The notes under the pieces are model-generated. The model was not told where the DNA came from, did no database searches, and saw only the letters and a program-made list of their open reading frames with translations. The position numbers and the translations under genes are program-made. A DNA stretch of 6,567 nt from Spirochaetaceae bacterium (GTDB lineage: Bacteria > Spirochaetota > Spirochaetia > Treponematales > Treponemataceae), in the NCBI GenBank assembly GCA_017646305.1, contig JAGCMR010000348.1, forward strand, positions 1-6,567, given 5' to 3'. Positions 5,998 through 6,567 of this stretch are shown in pieces; the stretch's first letter is position 1, and each line of letters begins with the position of its first letter.

Positions 5998-6015
5998 TCT
6001 TGAGGAGGATCAAGA
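5998..6015 (+). promoter_or_regulatory. Ribosome binding site displayed in a hairpin loop
   Basis: TCTTGA (5998-6003) and TCAAGA (6010-6015) form a perfect 6-bp stem around the loop GGAGGA (6004-6009), which is the Shine-Dalgarno sequence of the permease. The start codon follows two bases after the stem. The SD core is unpaired in the loop, while the stem occupies the bases between it and the ATG. Whether it tunes translation is unknown. Confidence 0.55.
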
Positions 6016-6017
6016 AA

Positions 6018-6567
6018 ATGGATAAGCTGTTTAAACTCCAGGAAAGGGGAACAACAGTTCGTACTGAAGTGGTTGCAGGTATCACAACCTTTTTGACCAT
6101 GGCCTATATTTTGGCTGTAAACCCAGGTATGCTAGGTGAGACTGGAATGAGTGCCGGTGGTGTATTTACTGCCACTGCCCTTGCCGCTGCAATCGCAACC
6201 TTGGTAATGGCTTTTGCCGCTAACTTGCCTGTAGCTTTGGCTCCCGGAATGGGATTGAATGCCTTCTTTACTTATACTGTAGTTTTCGGTATGGGATATA
6301 GCTGGCAGGTTGCTCTTACCGCTGTATTTTTGGAAGGTGTTTTGTTCATCCTCCTGTCTTTCTTCAATGTTCGTGAAGCCATCATTAAAGCTATTCCTGC
6401 TAACTTGAAGAAGGCTGTAGCCGTTGGAATTGGTTTGTTCATTGCCTTGATTGGTTTGGCCAATGCAGGTCTTGTAGCTAGTGACTTGGGAACCATCATC
6501 GGATTCGTACCCTTGAAGGGCGGTGCTCCTATGGTGGCTGTTATTGGTTTGATTATCACCATCATCC
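6018..6567 (+). CDS. AzgA/PbuG-type adenine/guanine/hypoxanthine permease, 3'-truncated by window edge
   Basis: The first 183 residues of an inner-membrane purine permease of the NCS2/AzgA group, which imports hypoxanthine, guanine or adenine by proton symport in characterised members. The protein begins MDKLFKLQERGT, followed by RTEVVAGITTFLTMAYILAVNP (15-36) and the family signature APGMGLNAFF (75-84). The sequence FNVREAIIKAIPANLKKAVAVGIGLFIALIGL (115-146) also closely follows B. subtilis PbuG. Hydrophobic segments are seen at about 16-36, 48-70, 93-115, 128-150 and 171-183. Full members are about 430-450 residues, so more than half lies beyond the window. The ATG at 6018 has a strong AGGAGG site (6003-6008) nine bases before it. 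The gene has its own predicted promoters. Which purine it carries cannot be told from this part. Confidence 0.95.
   Translation, partial: MDKLFKLQERGTTVRTEVVAGITTFLTMAYILAVNPGMLGETGMSAGGVFTATALAAAIATLVMAFAANLPVALAPGMGLNAFFTYTVVFGMGYSWQVALTAVFLEGVLFILLSFFNVREAIIKAIPANLKKAVAVGIGLFIALIGLANAGLVASDLGTIIGFVPLKGGAPMVAVIGLIITII

Noticed and set aside
5970..6015. Purine riboswitch before the permease, suggested by TATAATCTTGATG, which recalls the 5' part of that riboswitch
   Set aside because: The rest of the aptamer (the two loop-loop stems and the closing P1 strand) is missing, and only about 40 bases remain before the start codon. The match is better explained by a -10 box.
6272..6565. Minus-strand open frame of 97 codons
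   Set aside because: It lies fully antisense to the well-supported permease, has low-complexity composition and no recognised domain.

Overview
The window is about 6.6 kb of AT-rich bacterial chromosome. It holds ordinary core genes (a NagD-type phosphatase, histidyl-tRNA synthetase, type III pantothenate kinase, tRNA-Gly) and a probable three-gene cell-envelope operon, and ends in the first part of a purine permease. The combination of a eukaryote-like HisRS, CoaX with a TTG start, a tRNA without encoded CCA and a secreted TPR protein of a type I associate with treponemes suggests a spirochaete, perhaps a host-associated Treponema. This placement is inference from resemblance only.

Layout: 1-724 (+) is the 3' part of a HAD-IIA phosphatase gene. 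It converges with hisS (810-2114, -), and the two share a long bidirectional terminator hairpin (744-803). hisS and coaX (2150-2956, +) diverge from a 35-bp gap in which two promoters face each other and share the same -10 bases. coaX ends at its own terminator (2973-2999). A tRNA-Gly(UCC) gene on the minus strand (3073-3144) follows, with a strong consensus-like promoter upstream and a terminator hairpin starting directly after its last base.

From 3256 a plus-strand set follows: a secreted TPR-like protein (3256-3999), a membrane family-2 glycosyltransferase (4023-5183) and a PlsC-type acyltransferase (5185-5913). Gaps of 23 and 1 bases suggest co-transcription. The glycosyltransferase and acyltransferase could act in sequence to build an acylated glycolipid or a similar envelope product; this is a hypothesis. 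From 6018 an AzgA/PbuG-type purine permease begins and runs off the window. Its leader has two candidate promoters and a small hairpin that displays the Shine-Dalgarno sequence in its loop.

No mobile element, CRISPR array, integration scar or phage gene was seen. The most interesting points are the predicted leaderless hisS transcript, the glycosyltransferase-acyltransferase pair, and the hairpin-held ribosome binding site of the permease. No strong case for a wholly new system was found.
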